NCBI GenBank assembly: GCA_026414805.1
Contig: JAOAIH010000032.1
Span: 1-33,135, forward strand
Length of the DNA stretch: 33,135 nt
Direction: 5' to 3'
DNA from: Spirochaetota bacterium
GTDB taxonomy: Bacteria > Spirochaetota > UBA4802 > UB4802
Both the position numbers and the translations under genes were made by a program. The notes beneath the pieces are model-generated. The model was given only the letters and a program-made list of their open reading frames with translations, did no database searches and was not told the DNA's origin. Below are positions 8,742 through 16,190 of this stretch, one piece after another. Every line of letters begins with the position of its first letter. Within the stretch, counting starts at the first letter, position 1.

Positions 8742-8750
8742 TGCTATACT
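8742..8750 (+). promoter_or_regulatory. Extended -10 promoter (TGCTATACT)
   Basis: TG-C-TATACT matches an extended -10 element and needs no strong -35. A TTGACA at 8712-8717 is 27 bases away, too far to be its -35. Start of transcription would be near 8757, leading into a short segment closed by a terminator. Confidence 0.4.
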
Positions 8751-8756
8751 TTCCTC

Positions 8757-8823
8757 CAATTTAATGATTGGCGAACCTCCAAATTCTCTTTAGAGGGGAA
8801 CCCTCTTCCCCTCTACTTTTTTT
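8757..8823 (+). ncRNA. Putative small RNA (about 67 nt)
   Basis: The segment between the extended -10 and an intrinsic terminator has no start codon with a ribosome binding site and no meaningful frame. It would be transcribed as a stand-alone RNA of about 67 nt. Its 5' half contains ATTGGCGAACCTCCAAAT; the ACCTCC is complementary to Shine-Dalgarno sequences, as in several base-pairing regulators. The call is inference. The segment from 8463 to 8741 upstream is very AT-rich and shows nothing else. Confidence 0.4.
8792..8823 (+). terminator. Intrinsic terminator
   Basis: A perfect 9-bp stem, AGAGGGGAA with TTCCCCTCT, closes a five-base loop and is followed by AC and a run of seven T. It faces the plus strand. 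It lies between the putative small RNA and the 3' end of the small minus-strand gene at 8855. Confidence 0.85.
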
Positions 8824-8854
8824 ATTAAGGGTAATGTAGTAAAAACGTATGCAA

Positions 8855-8998
8855 TTAATAAAATCCCTGATATTCATTACGAGCAATACGATACTTTCTC
8901 CTATAATACTTGACAATAGCAGGCTTTATCATAAGGTAGCTAGCAATAATCCTGTCGGGCCATCCATATTCCAGGAGTTTCAAAATTGTTTTTCTCAT
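8855..8998 (-). CDS. Small HTH-like protein (47 aa)
   Basis: A 47-residue frame starts at an ATG with the near-perfect Shine-Dalgarno AAGGAGGGA just upstream, and a good promoter precedes it (9040-9067). The product begins MRKTILKLLEYGWPDRIIAS and continues with a strongly basic helix containing KPAIVKYYRRKYR. The spacing of hydrophobic residues resembles a single helix-turn-helix (cf. the pattern of homeodomain-like repressor or transposase N-termini), so DNA binding is a fair guess but unproven. It could instead be a basic leader peptide. I recognise no family. It converges on the putative small RNA, with the terminator 32 bases beyond its stop. Confidence 0.6.
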   Translation of the reverse strand: MRKTILKLLEYGWPDRIIASYLMIKPAIVKYYRRKYRIARNEYQGFY

Positions 8999-9039
8999 GC
9001 TTCCCTCCTTGATTTAGGGCAGACTATTCCGTTAGGGTA

Positions 9040-9067
9040 ATATTATTAGTAAATTTAAATTTTGCAA
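9040..9067 (-). promoter_or_regulatory. Sigma-70-type promoter for the 47-aa gene
   Basis: On the minus strand TTGCAA (-35, 9062-9067) and TAATAT (-10, 9040-9045) are 16 bases apart. They lie about 40 bases upstream of the start codon at 8998. Confidence 0.55.
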
Positions 9068-9259
9068 GCTTTTTTTGCTAAAAAAATTAAAAATTTTTCC
9101 GATAATGATTATTTTGGCACAATTATTTTATGTCACATTAAAGGAGTGTTAAGTAGGAATAAATTATACTTGTTTTTTAATCCCTTATTTTGTATTGTAT
9201 CCTGCACCATAGATATTTAATTTGTAACAATTATGAAAAAGTGAATATCATAAAAGGTT

Positions 9260-9628
9260 ATGGCACGAGCAAATAAATTTACTATTGAAGATAATATCGT
9301 AAACAGCATTATTGGCGAAGGTTCTGAATTCAAAGGCGAATTTAACATTAACGGTTTGCTACGCATAGATGGTAAATTCAAGGGAACTATCGCCACCGAT
9401 GGAAAAGTACTTATAGGGCAAACTGGCGAAGCTATCACCGACATACAGGCGCGGGTAGTAGTTATTGGTGGCACTGTCAAAGGCAATATTTATGCCACTG
9501 AAAGGGTTATCATGCTTTCAACAGGAATCATACATGGTAATGTCATTACGCCAAGCCTCATCATGGAAGATGGTGTTATTTTTGAGGGTAACTGCATCAT
9601 AAACAAGAGGCAAGAAAAACATGATTGA
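9260..9628 (+). CDS. Bactofilin (first copy)
   Basis: A 122-residue bactofilin. Bactofilins polymerise without nucleotide into membrane-associated filaments and position cell-wall enzymes in many bacteria. The central region is a right-handed beta helix with the family pattern: IGEGSEFKGEFNINGLLRIDG, then FKGTI, GEAITDI, VKGNIYATE and IHGNV at about 15-residue steps. The N-terminal tail is short (about 15 residues) and the C-terminal tail is short and basic. AAAGG precedes the ATG. It opens the operon with yaaR, whose start overlaps its stop by 8 nt. It shares the pattern of the second bactofilin at 26482 but lacks that protein's longer C-terminal tail. Confidence 0.93.
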   Translation: MARANKFTIEDNIVNSIIGEGSEFKGEFNINGLLRIDGKFKGTIATDGKVLIGQTGEAITDIQARVVVIGGTVKGNIYATERVIMLSTGIIHGNVITPSLIMEDGVIFEGNCIINKRQEKHD

Positions 9629-10064
9629 GATAGTACCCCCAAATCAGAAAAAGGAAGAGCAAAAAATTGTTAAACGCAAAAAAGGAACAAAATCTACCAG
9701 TTTGCATTCTACATTCAGGACAACGTTTGAGAGTACTCTTGAGTTTTCACTTCCCGAAAACCTTGATGAACTGCTTGATGACCTCAAAGATCAGGAAAAG
9801 AAATTTATGGCTGACCCTTCGCTCTACAATATGCAGCGGTACAAGGCTCTTGTTCAGAAGATTTTGAAAATACTTGTAAGTGATGAATACGTAGTAAATA
9901 TTTTACAGCGCAAACGTCGCGATCGCGCTGATTTTGTAATCATCCAGCAAATACAAAACAAACTTGAAGAAATTACAAAAGCGTATATAACCAACAACAA
10001 AGCATTTGATATGTTAAAAACCTTTGATGAAATCAGAGGTTTAATCCTTGACCTTATCCACTAA
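9621..10064 (+). CDS. yaaR: YaaR/DUF327 family protein
   Basis: A 147-residue, charged, mostly helical cytoplasmic protein. The stretch LPENLDELLDDLKDQEKKF followed by LYNMQRYKALVQKILKILV and a conserved FVIIQQIQNKLEEI is characteristic of the DUF327/YaaR family, whose function is unknown. Its position directly before holB matches Bacillus subtilis yaaR-holB. The start codon overlaps the bactofilin stop by 8 nt and the stop comes 4 bases before the holB ATG, so the three are probably translationally coupled. The N-terminal 30 residues are Lys-rich and likely unstructured. Confidence 0.85.
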   Translation: MIEIVPPNQKKEEQKIVKRKKGTKSTSLHSTFRTTFESTLEFSLPENLDELLDDLKDQEKKFMADPSLYNMQRYKALVQKILKILVSDEYVVNILQRKRRDRADFVIIQQIQNKLEEITKAYITNNKAFDMLKTFDEIRGLILDLIH

Positions 10065-10068
10065 CAGC

Positions 10069-11007
10069 ATGACACAAATTTTGGGCAATACTATCCAGCA
10101 ATCAATTCTATTGCACAGTGTACAAAATAACAGCCTTCCCCATTCTTTGCTTTTTTCAGGGCTGGAGGGCATTGGTAAAAGGCTTTTTGCCATTAAGCTT
10201 GCAAAGACCATGCTTTGTGTGCACCACACGGCCTGTGACAGTTGCCCTCAATGTTTACAGATTACACACAACACACATCCCGATGTTATTGTGATTGGAC
10301 CAAACCAAAAAGGCACCATTCCCATCGGCAGCGAAGATCAGGAAGGGACTATCCGCTGGCTTATTGGCCGTGTGAACCTGGCTTTGGTATACGACTTTAG
10401 GGTTATTATCATCAACGATGCGCATTGCATGAATGTCCAAGCGCAGAATGCGTTGCTTAAAACTATCGAGGAACCGCCTGTAAATACGTTTATCATCCTT
10501 GTAAGCTCTGAACGCAATCAGCTGTTGCCTACCATCCGTTCCCGTGTTGCGGAATATGTTTTTCATCCTTTAAGCGATAGCGACCTCGTATCCATCATGG
10601 AACACAATGGAGTTGACATGCAAAAGTATGACTCCATCATCCCTATTGCAGGAGGGTCTGCATCGTATGCTCTGACCCTTGCCGATGATACAATCTTTTC
10701 ACAGCTGAAAGAGGCGTATGCTGCAATTATACGCTTTGTGTGCAATCCTGTGGTATTTACCTATGAGCTATCGCCCCTTATCCAGGCTATTGGTGCATAT
10801 ACAACAATTGACCTTTTGATCAATATGTTCAGGCTTCATTGCACCAATTCAAATGACATGTTTCCATGGTTTGAAAACAAGCTTGACTCTGCACGTGCTA
10901 TAGAAATTATTAAAATATTACTTGAACTGCGCAAAGGTATTTCCCACAATATTAATATTAGAATGGCATTGAAAGGTATGCTATACTCTTTATGTTTTAC
11001 TAAATAA
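10069..11007 (+). CDS. holB: DNA polymerase III delta' subunit
   Basis: Delta' is the rigid stator of the clamp loader that places the beta clamp on DNA. The protein is about 312 residues. It has the degenerate P-loop GLEGIGKR (31-38), a four-Cys zinc knuckle (C50, C56, C59, C62: CDSCPQC), the ALLKTIEEPP segment, and TIRSRV in place of the SRC motif. These are standard for delta'/HolB, which does not hydrolyse ATP. I start at the ATG at 10069; an in-frame TTG at 10048 would overlap yaaR by 17 nt and add seven residues. No clear ribosome binding site is seen, in keeping with coupling to yaaR. ricT follows after 24 bases. Confidence 0.93.
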   Translation: MTQILGNTIQQSILLHSVQNNSLPHSLLFSGLEGIGKRLFAIKLAKTMLCVHHTACDSCPQCLQITHNTHPDVIVIGPNQKGTIPIGSEDQEGTIRWLIGRVNLALVYDFRVIIINDAHCMNVQAQNALLKTIEEPPVNTFIILVSSERNQLLPTIRSRVAEYVFHPLSDSDLVSIMEHNGVDMQKYDSIIPIAGGSASYALTLADDTIFSQLKEAYAAIIRFVCNPVVFTYELSPLIQAIGAYTTIDLLINMFRLHCTNSNDMFPWFENKLDSARAIEIIKILLELRKGISHNINIRMALKGMLYSLCFTK

Positions 11008-11031
11008 ATATTTTTTTATGCAAGGTTAACT

Positions 11032-11895
11032 ATGGATATTACAGGAGTAAAACTTAGATGCAGCCAGCAGGTGTATTATGTATATACTAACAATCTTTTT
11101 GTACGCCGCAATTCCTTATGTGTTGTTGAAACTGAACATGGTATAGATATAGGCAGAGTTTTTAAAAAGCTTACTTGGCTACCTGATGAATCAATTAAAG
11201 TTGGCGGCAAGCTTATACGCCTTGCCACACAGGAGGATTTAAGCATCCTGCCACAGATTGAAGCCCTTGAGGACAGGGCTTTTTCAGTATGTAAGGAAAA
11301 AATTGCTGAGAAAAAGCTGGAAATGAAGCTTGTTATGGTCAAAAGCCTTTTTGATAAAACCAAGATTATCTTCTACTTTGTGGCTGATGGGCGTATTGAC
11401 TTCAGGGAACTGGTGCGCGATTTAGCTGCAGTATTCAGGACTCGCATTGAGATGCGTCAGATTGGTGTGCGCGATGAAGCTCGTATGTGCGGTGGTTATG
11501 GCACTTGTGGCAGGCAGTTATGCTGTGTCAACCTGAAAGAAGAATTTGAACCTGTATCTATAAAAATGGCCAAAGACCAAAATATGAACCTGCATTCACT
11601 AAAAATATCCGGGATGTGTGGCAGGCTTTTGTGCTGTCTTGGGTATGAGTATCACATATATCGCGAGATCAATGAATCGCTCCCAAGCCCTGGGTATCAG
11701 TTTATAGTGAATGACATCCCTTTTGTTGTTGAGGCAATTGACAGCCTAAAAGAGTCATTAATATTAAAGCATAATTCCCATACTGTTGCTATCCACAGGG
11801 ATGATATCAAAAATGAAAACGGGACATTTGTTTTAAGCGATAATGCAATTGCAAAAATAAAACATTCACTGGAAGTTGTGACCGAAGAGGTGTAA
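11032..11895 (+). CDS. ricT: PSP1-domain protein RicT
   Basis: A 287-residue PSP1-family protein. The core is Cys-rich: CGGYGTCGRQLCC, then GMCGRLLCCLGYEY, preceded by RTRIEMRQIGVRDEAR. In Bacillus subtilis the homologue RicT (YaaT) joins RicA and RicF in a complex carrying two 4Fe-4S clusters that promotes RNase Y-dependent mRNA processing and affects Spo0A phosphorelay. The Cys residues used for cluster binding lie in this core, so a cluster is likely here too (inference). Partners RicA and RicF are not in the window. The gene ends 3 bases before the metG start. Confidence 0.92.
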   Translation: MDITGVKLRCSQQVYYVYTNNLFVRRNSLCVVETEHGIDIGRVFKKLTWLPDESIKVGGKLIRLATQEDLSILPQIEALEDRAFSVCKEKIAEKKLEMKLVMVKSLFDKTKIIFYFVADGRIDFRELVRDLAAVFRTRIEMRQIGVRDEARMCGGYGTCGRQLCCVNLKEEFEPVSIKMAKDQNMNLHSLKISGMCGRLLCCLGYEYHIYREINESLPSPGYQFIVNDIPFVVEAIDSLKESLILKHNSHTVAIHRDDIKNENGTFVLSDNAIAKIKHSLEVVTEEV

Positions 11896-11898
11896 TCA

Positions 11899-13821
11899 AT
11901 GGAAAAGCGCTTTTATGTTACCACACCCATTTACTATGTCAATGCAGAACCGCATATAGGACATGCCTATACCACCATAGTAGCTGATTTTGTGAACCGC
12001 CTGTACAAGATGCGTGGCTATGAAACATTCTTTTTAACCGGCACTGATGAACATGGTGACAAGATAGTCAAAGCTGCCATGCAAAATAACGCACAACCGC
12101 AGGATTATACTGACAAAATCAGTGCTATTTTTAAAGCACAGTGGCAGGCAATGGGCATTGAGTTTGATGATTTTATTCGCACTACTGAAGAGCGCCACAA
12201 GAAAGTGGTGCAGTATGTATTACAGAAAGTATATGATAATGGTGATATCTACTTTGGTAGCTACGGTGGCTACTACTGCTTTGGCTGTGAACGCTATTTT
12301 ACTGAAAAAGAAATGGTTGATGGCAAATGCCCCGATCACCAAAAGCCACTGGAATTTATTAAAGAAGACAATTACTTTTTCAAAATGAGCAAATACCAGC
12401 AATGGCTCATTGATTATATCAATACACACCCTGATTTTATAAGACCTGAGCGCTACAAAAACGAAGTGCTTGCAATGCTTGAGGGTGAAGCACTTGAGGA
12501 TCTATGTATTTCACGACCAAAAGCGCGCCTTTCCTGGGGTATACCACTGCCCTTTGACAATAACTTTGTTACTTATGTGTGGTTTGATGCATTGATAAAT
12601 TATATCAGCGCTATTGGCTATCCTGATAGCGACCTATTTAAAAAATTCTGGCCTGTATCCAACCACATTATAGCAAAAGATATTGTGAAGCCGCATGGCG
12701 TATTCTGGCCTACGATGCTTAAAGCCGCAGGTATTGAACCCTACCAGCACCTCAATGTGCACGGCTATTGGAATATGGAAGCTGCAAAGATGTCAAAATC
12801 GCTTGGCAATGTGGTAACGCCATCACAGCTATTAGAAAAGTACGGCAACGATGAAATCCGCTACTTCTTTTTGCGAGAGATGACATTTGGGCTTGATGCT
12901 AAGTTTTCAGAAGAAGCGATAATTAATCGCATTAACTACGATCTGGCAAATGACTTGGGCAACCTTATTAATCGCACATTTAATATGGTACAGAAGTACT
13001 GTGAAGGAAAGGTGCCACCATTTCACAGTGAAACTCCTGCTGGCAGAGATGCAATGCAAAAATCATTGAGCGACGCAATGCATCACTACTTTGATTATGT
13101 GGAAAGCTTTCAGTTTAACCTGGCACTTGAACGCCTGTGGGATTTTATCAGGTATTGCAACAAATACATCGATGAGCATAAACCATGGCAAATTGCAAAA
13201 GAAAATAATACAGCACAGTTGCAATCGCTTTTACGAAATCTTTTAGAAGGGATTTATGCGATTGCTATCTTGTTATCACCAGTATGTATTACCAAATCGC
13301 CTATCATCATAAAGGCACTCAATGCCCCGTCACACTATCCAGTGGAAAAACTTTATGAGCTATCGGCACTTACTGATGGCAGTATAATTAACAATCTTGG
13401 TATATTGTTCCCCCGCCTTGAAAAAGAAAATAACAACTCAGTAACACAAAAACAAAAAAAAGAGGAAAAGCCTATGGAAACAGCACCTGAAGGCCTTATT
13501 GACATTAAGGACTTTATGAAGGTTGAGCTAAGAATTGCTAAGATATTACAGGCTGTGGCAGTAGAAGGCTCATCAAAACTCATTGAACTGCAGATAGATA
13601 CCGGCAAAGATACTCGCACTATTGTAGCAGGACTTGCACCACACTATACACCCGAATATCTTGTGGGCAAAAAGATAATAGTGGTAGCAAACCTAAAACC
13701 GGCTACACTTTTTAAACGAACATCGCATGGGATGCTATTGGCAGCTAAATTGTCAAAAGACGACAAACCAATTTTGATAGAAATTGACGATAAGGTTCCA
13801 GTGGGTGCTGTACTCAGCTAA
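11899..13821 (+). CDS. metG: Methionyl-tRNA synthetase
   Basis: Charges tRNA-Met and initiator tRNA with methionine. At 640 residues it has the class I catalytic core with HIGH (19-22) and KMSKS (297-301), a zinc-binding insert (CFGC at about 127-130, then CPDH), the anticodon-binding helices, and a C-terminal EMAP/Trbp111-type tRNA-binding domain from about residue 530 (VELRIAKILQAVAVEG, then KIIVVANLKP). A charged, Lys/Gln-rich linker joins the last two parts. The start is 3 bases after the ricT stop. Its place after yaaR-holB-ricT parallels metS in Bacillus. The phosphodiesterase gene follows 16 bases downstream. Confidence 0.97.
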   Translation: MEKRFYVTTPIYYVNAEPHIGHAYTTIVADFVNRLYKMRGYETFFLTGTDEHGDKIVKAAMQNNAQPQDYTDKISAIFKAQWQAMGIEFDDFIRTTEERHKKVVQYVLQKVYDNGDIYFGSYGGYYCFGCERYFTEKEMVDGKCPDHQKPLEFIKEDNYFFKMSKYQQWLIDYINTHPDFIRPERYKNEVLAMLEGEALEDLCISRPKARLSWGIPLPFDNNFVTYVWFDALINYISAIGYPDSDLFKKFWPVSNHIIAKDIVKPHGVFWPTMLKAAGIEPYQHLNVHGYWNMEAAKMSKSLGNVVTPSQLLEKYGNDEIRYFFLREMTFGLDAKFSEEAIINRINYDLANDLGNLINRTFNMVQKYCEGKVPPFHSETPAGRDAMQKSLSDAMHHYFDYVESFQFNLALERLWDFIRYCNKYIDEHKPWQIAKENNTAQLQSLLRNLLEGIYAIAILLSPVCITKSPIIIKALNAPSHYPVEKLYELSALTDGSIINNLGILFPRLEKENNNSVTQKQKKEEKPMETAPEGLIDIKDFMKVELRIAKILQAVAVEGSSKLIELQIDTGKDTRTIVAGLAPHYTPEYLVGKKIIVVANLKPATLFKRTSHGMLLAAKLSKDDKPILIEIDDKVPVGAVLS

Positions 13822-13837
13822 TATTCTTTGAGGCACT

Positions 13838-14332
13838 ATGAAGATTGGACTTATATCCGATACCCATAACGATATTGAGCTTATACAGAAAGCAATTTCT
13901 ATATTTAAAGAACGTGGTATATCAGTTATCATCCATGCAGGCGACCTAACATCATCAAAGATTATTGCACTGTTTAAAGGTTTTGACGGAAGATTTGTAC
14001 TGGGCAACTGCGACATTGATGTAGAAGAAATCAACAAAACAGCATCAGAATGTGGATTTGGCTGCGTGGAACACTCATGTGAGTTTACTATTGATGGCAA
14101 GCGTTTCAAGGTATTCCATGGTAACAATGTTCCTATGTTCAGGGAAGCCGTTAACAGTGGCAATTACGATTACATCATCAAAGGTCATACGCATATTTTT
14201 GAAAATTATGTGAGCGGCAAAACTCGCATTATTAATCCTGGATCACTCTACCGAGGGGAAGAACATACAGTCGCTATTCTTGATACACAGACCGACAAAG
14301 TGGAAAAAATACGCATAGACGTAGAGGAATGA
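13838..14332 (+). CDS. YfcE/MJ0936-type metallophosphoesterase
   Basis: A 164-residue calcineurin-like phosphodiesterase of the YfcE/MJ0936 group. The metal ligands are visible in order: ISDTHND (D8, H10), HAGDL (D38), GNCD (N59), FHGNN and GHTHIF. Characterised members hydrolyse phosphodiester model substrates with manganese; the natural substrate is unknown. GAGG lies upstream of the ATG. It is the last gene of the bactofilin-metG operon and its stop abuts the parB stop with no bases between, so the two transcripts converge without a hairpin terminator. Confidence 0.93.
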   Translation: MKIGLISDTHNDIELIQKAISIFKERGISVIIHAGDLTSSKIIALFKGFDGRFVLGNCDIDVEEINKTASECGFGCVEHSCEFTIDGKRFKVFHGNNVPMFREAVNSGNYDYIIKGHTHIFENYVSGKTRIINPGSLYRGEEHTVAILDTQTDKVEKIRIDVEE

Positions 14333-15202
14333 TTATCGCTGGCCTTTGATTAAACCCACAATGCGTTCAAAATCATCAAGAGAATAAAAGCTGATTTCAA
14401 TGCGCCCCTTGCCGCCTGAGTGCCTAATTTCAACGCGTGTACCAAGGTGCGAAATTAGTTCTTCCTCAAGTTTACGTATATGCGCATCTTTTACTTTCTT
14501 TTTCTTTTTGCCACTTGCTTTTGGTGTTTCAGCAATAGCTTTTTCAACATCTCGTACCGAAAGTCCCTGATGAACAATCCTTTCAAAGAGCGCTTCCTGC
14601 TCATCCTCAGGTACGCCCAAAAGCAGCTTTGCATGGCCAACATTTATTCTTCCATCCTGTAATGCCTCCTGTATGTGTTCAGGTAGGTTAAGAAGGCGCA
14701 TTATGTTTGCAATTGTTGCCCTATCTTTACCCACGCGCTCAGCTATTTCGGATTGCTTCAATTTGAAGCGCGTTGCAAGTATCTTATATGCTTTTGCTTC
14801 TTCAATGGGATCAAGGTTTGTCCGCTGAATATTTTCAATTAATGCAAGCGTCAGGTTTTGCTCCTCGGTTGTATTCATAACAATAGCTTTAATGGTTGGC
14901 TTTCCTAAAAGCTTACAGGCACGCCACCTCCGTTCACCGGCCACAATGAAATATTCCTCACCTTGCTTGCGTACAATGATTGGCTGTAGTAGTCCTACAT
15001 GCTGAATGGATTGTGCAAGCCCTGCTATCTCTGCTGCATCAAAATGGGCTCGCGGTTGATCAGGATTTGGCATAATAGAATTTATTGGTATATCTACAAT
15101 ACGTTCCTTATCCTGCAATAATACCTTTTCAAAATCACTCACTGGTGTTGGCGAAGTCGTGATGATTGCTCCCAATCCTTTGCCTAAAACCTTTTTTGCC
15201 AT
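14333..15202 (-). CDS. parB: Chromosome-partitioning protein ParB
   Basis: A 289-residue ParB/Spo0J protein. It binds parS, spreads as a CTP-dependent clamp and directs origin segregation with ParA. The N-terminal CTP-binding domain has GERRWRA (89-95) and ENIQRTNLDP (123-132). The helix-turn-helix is at about 148-170 (KQSEIAERVGKDRATIANIMRLL). A Lys-rich linker and a C-terminal dimerisation domain follow. The N-terminus MAKKVLGKGLGAII carries the Lys/Arg-Gly-Leu-Gly motif that stimulates ParA ATPase in homologues. AGGAG precedes the start. parA is 28 bases upstream. No 16-bp parS palindrome is visible in the window. Confidence 0.96.
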   Translation of the reverse strand: MAKKVLGKGLGAIITTSPTPVSDFEKVLLQDKERIVDIPINSIMPNPDQPRAHFDAAEIAGLAQSIQHVGLLQPIIVRKQGEEYFIVAGERRWRACKLLGKPTIKAIVMNTTEEQNLTLALIENIQRTNLDPIEEAKAYKILATRFKLKQSEIAERVGKDRATIANIMRLLNLPEHIQEALQDGRINVGHAKLLLGVPEDEQEALFERIVHQGLSVRDVEKAIAETPKASGKKKKKVKDAHIRKLEEELISHLGTRVEIRHSGGKGRIEISFYSLDDFERIVGLIKGQR

Positions 15203-15230
15203 TGTCTGCTCCTGTTACTTTTCCTTAGAG

Positions 15231-15995
15231 CTATCGCACACTCTGAATCAGTTCATTTGCTAACTGCTCATAGCTCATACTGCCACTTGAAGCTCTGTCA
15301 TAAAGATTAATTGGCTTGCCAAATGATGGGGCCTCGGAAAGTCGCACATTTCGAGGTATAATTGCCGAGAAAACCTTATCTTTGAAAAATTGTTTCACAT
15401 CTGCAACTACCTGCTGTGAAAGATTGGTACGCGGATCATACATGGTCAAAAGCACCCCTTCAATCTCTAACTTTGGATTGAGCGTATCCTGCACCATAGA
15501 AATAATTTTTAATAGCTGACTCAATCCTTCCAGTGCATAGTATTCACACTGCAATGGAATAATAACCGAGTCAGAAGCAACAAGGCTATTCAATGTCAAA
15601 ATTCCCAATGAAGGGGGGCAGTCAATTAGTATAAAATCAAATGAAGCACGTATTGATTCAAGGGCTCTCTTTAAAAGATACTCCTTATCTTCCATATCCA
15701 TCAATTCCACCTGTGCACCTGCCAGATGCATATTGGAAGGCACCAGATATAGATTGTCGATAGTTGTTTTAAAGATTGCATCCTTTACGGGAATCTGGCC
15801 CAACAGCACCTCATACACTGTTGTCTCCATCTCCTCAACATTAACCCCAAGGCCAAACCCGGCATTTGCTTGCGGGTCAATATCAACAACCAGCACTTGC
15901 CTGCCCTTTTCTGCTAGAAATGCTGCCAAATTAACAGCAGTTGTGGTTTTGCCAACCCCTCCTTTTTGATTGGATATGGATATTATCTTACCCAT
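15231..15995 (-). CDS. parA: Chromosome-partitioning ATPase ParA/Soj
   Basis: A 254-residue ParA ATPase of the small chromosomal (Soj) type, without the N-terminal HTH of plasmid type Ia ParA. The deviant Walker A KGGVGKTTTA is at 11-20, Walker A' VVDIDPQAN near 38, Walker B FILIDCPPSLG near 120. ATP-bound dimers coat the nucleoid and ParB stimulates turnover. GGGAG lies upstream of the ATG. The stop TAG falls inside a copy of the dispersed GCGATAG word, as it does in marC. It sits immediately upstream of parB, and 195 bases downstream of the exported unknown gene. Confidence 0.97.
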   Translation of the reverse strand: MGKIISISNQKGGVGKTTTAVNLAAFLAEKGRQVLVVDIDPQANAGFGLGVNVEEMETTVYEVLLGQIPVKDAIFKTTIDNLYLVPSNMHLAGAQVELMDMEDKEYLLKRALESIRASFDFILIDCPPSLGILTLNSLVASDSVIIPLQCEYYALEGLSQLLKIISMVQDTLNPKLEIEGVLLTMYDPRTNLSQQVVADVKQFFKDKVFSAIIPRNVRLSEAPSFGKPINLYDRASSGSMSYEQLANELIQSVR

Positions 15996-16190
15996 GGCAA
16001 GCTCCCTTTTTACAATTGTAACAAACGTTTGGTGATATTACATAGCTAAAATTTCATTACAAGCAATTCAACTACTGCTGTATCCTGTGACAATAATGTA
16101 AACATTATTTTTTATAGAATAGCAAAAAGCATACATATGTATGAATGGTATATCCTCAATTGCAAGCTTTTTTACAATATAATCATGCTA

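Noticed and set aside
8712-8750. TTGACA paired with TATACT as a standard promoter
   Set aside because: The spacing is 27 bases, too long for sigma-70. I kept only the extended -10 reading.
9919-9926. GCGATCGC, the cyanobacterial HIP1 octamer
   Set aside because: Only one copy was seen, inside yaaR; it is not part of the GGCGATAG family.
10054-10062. TTATCCACT, a near DnaA box
   Set aside because: It is a single copy in coding sequence with no AT-rich unwinding region or cluster around it.
13357-13366. Near copies of the dispersed word (also near 20456 and 29107)
   Set aside because: Each has a mismatch in the GCGATAG core, so I left them out of the count of 20.
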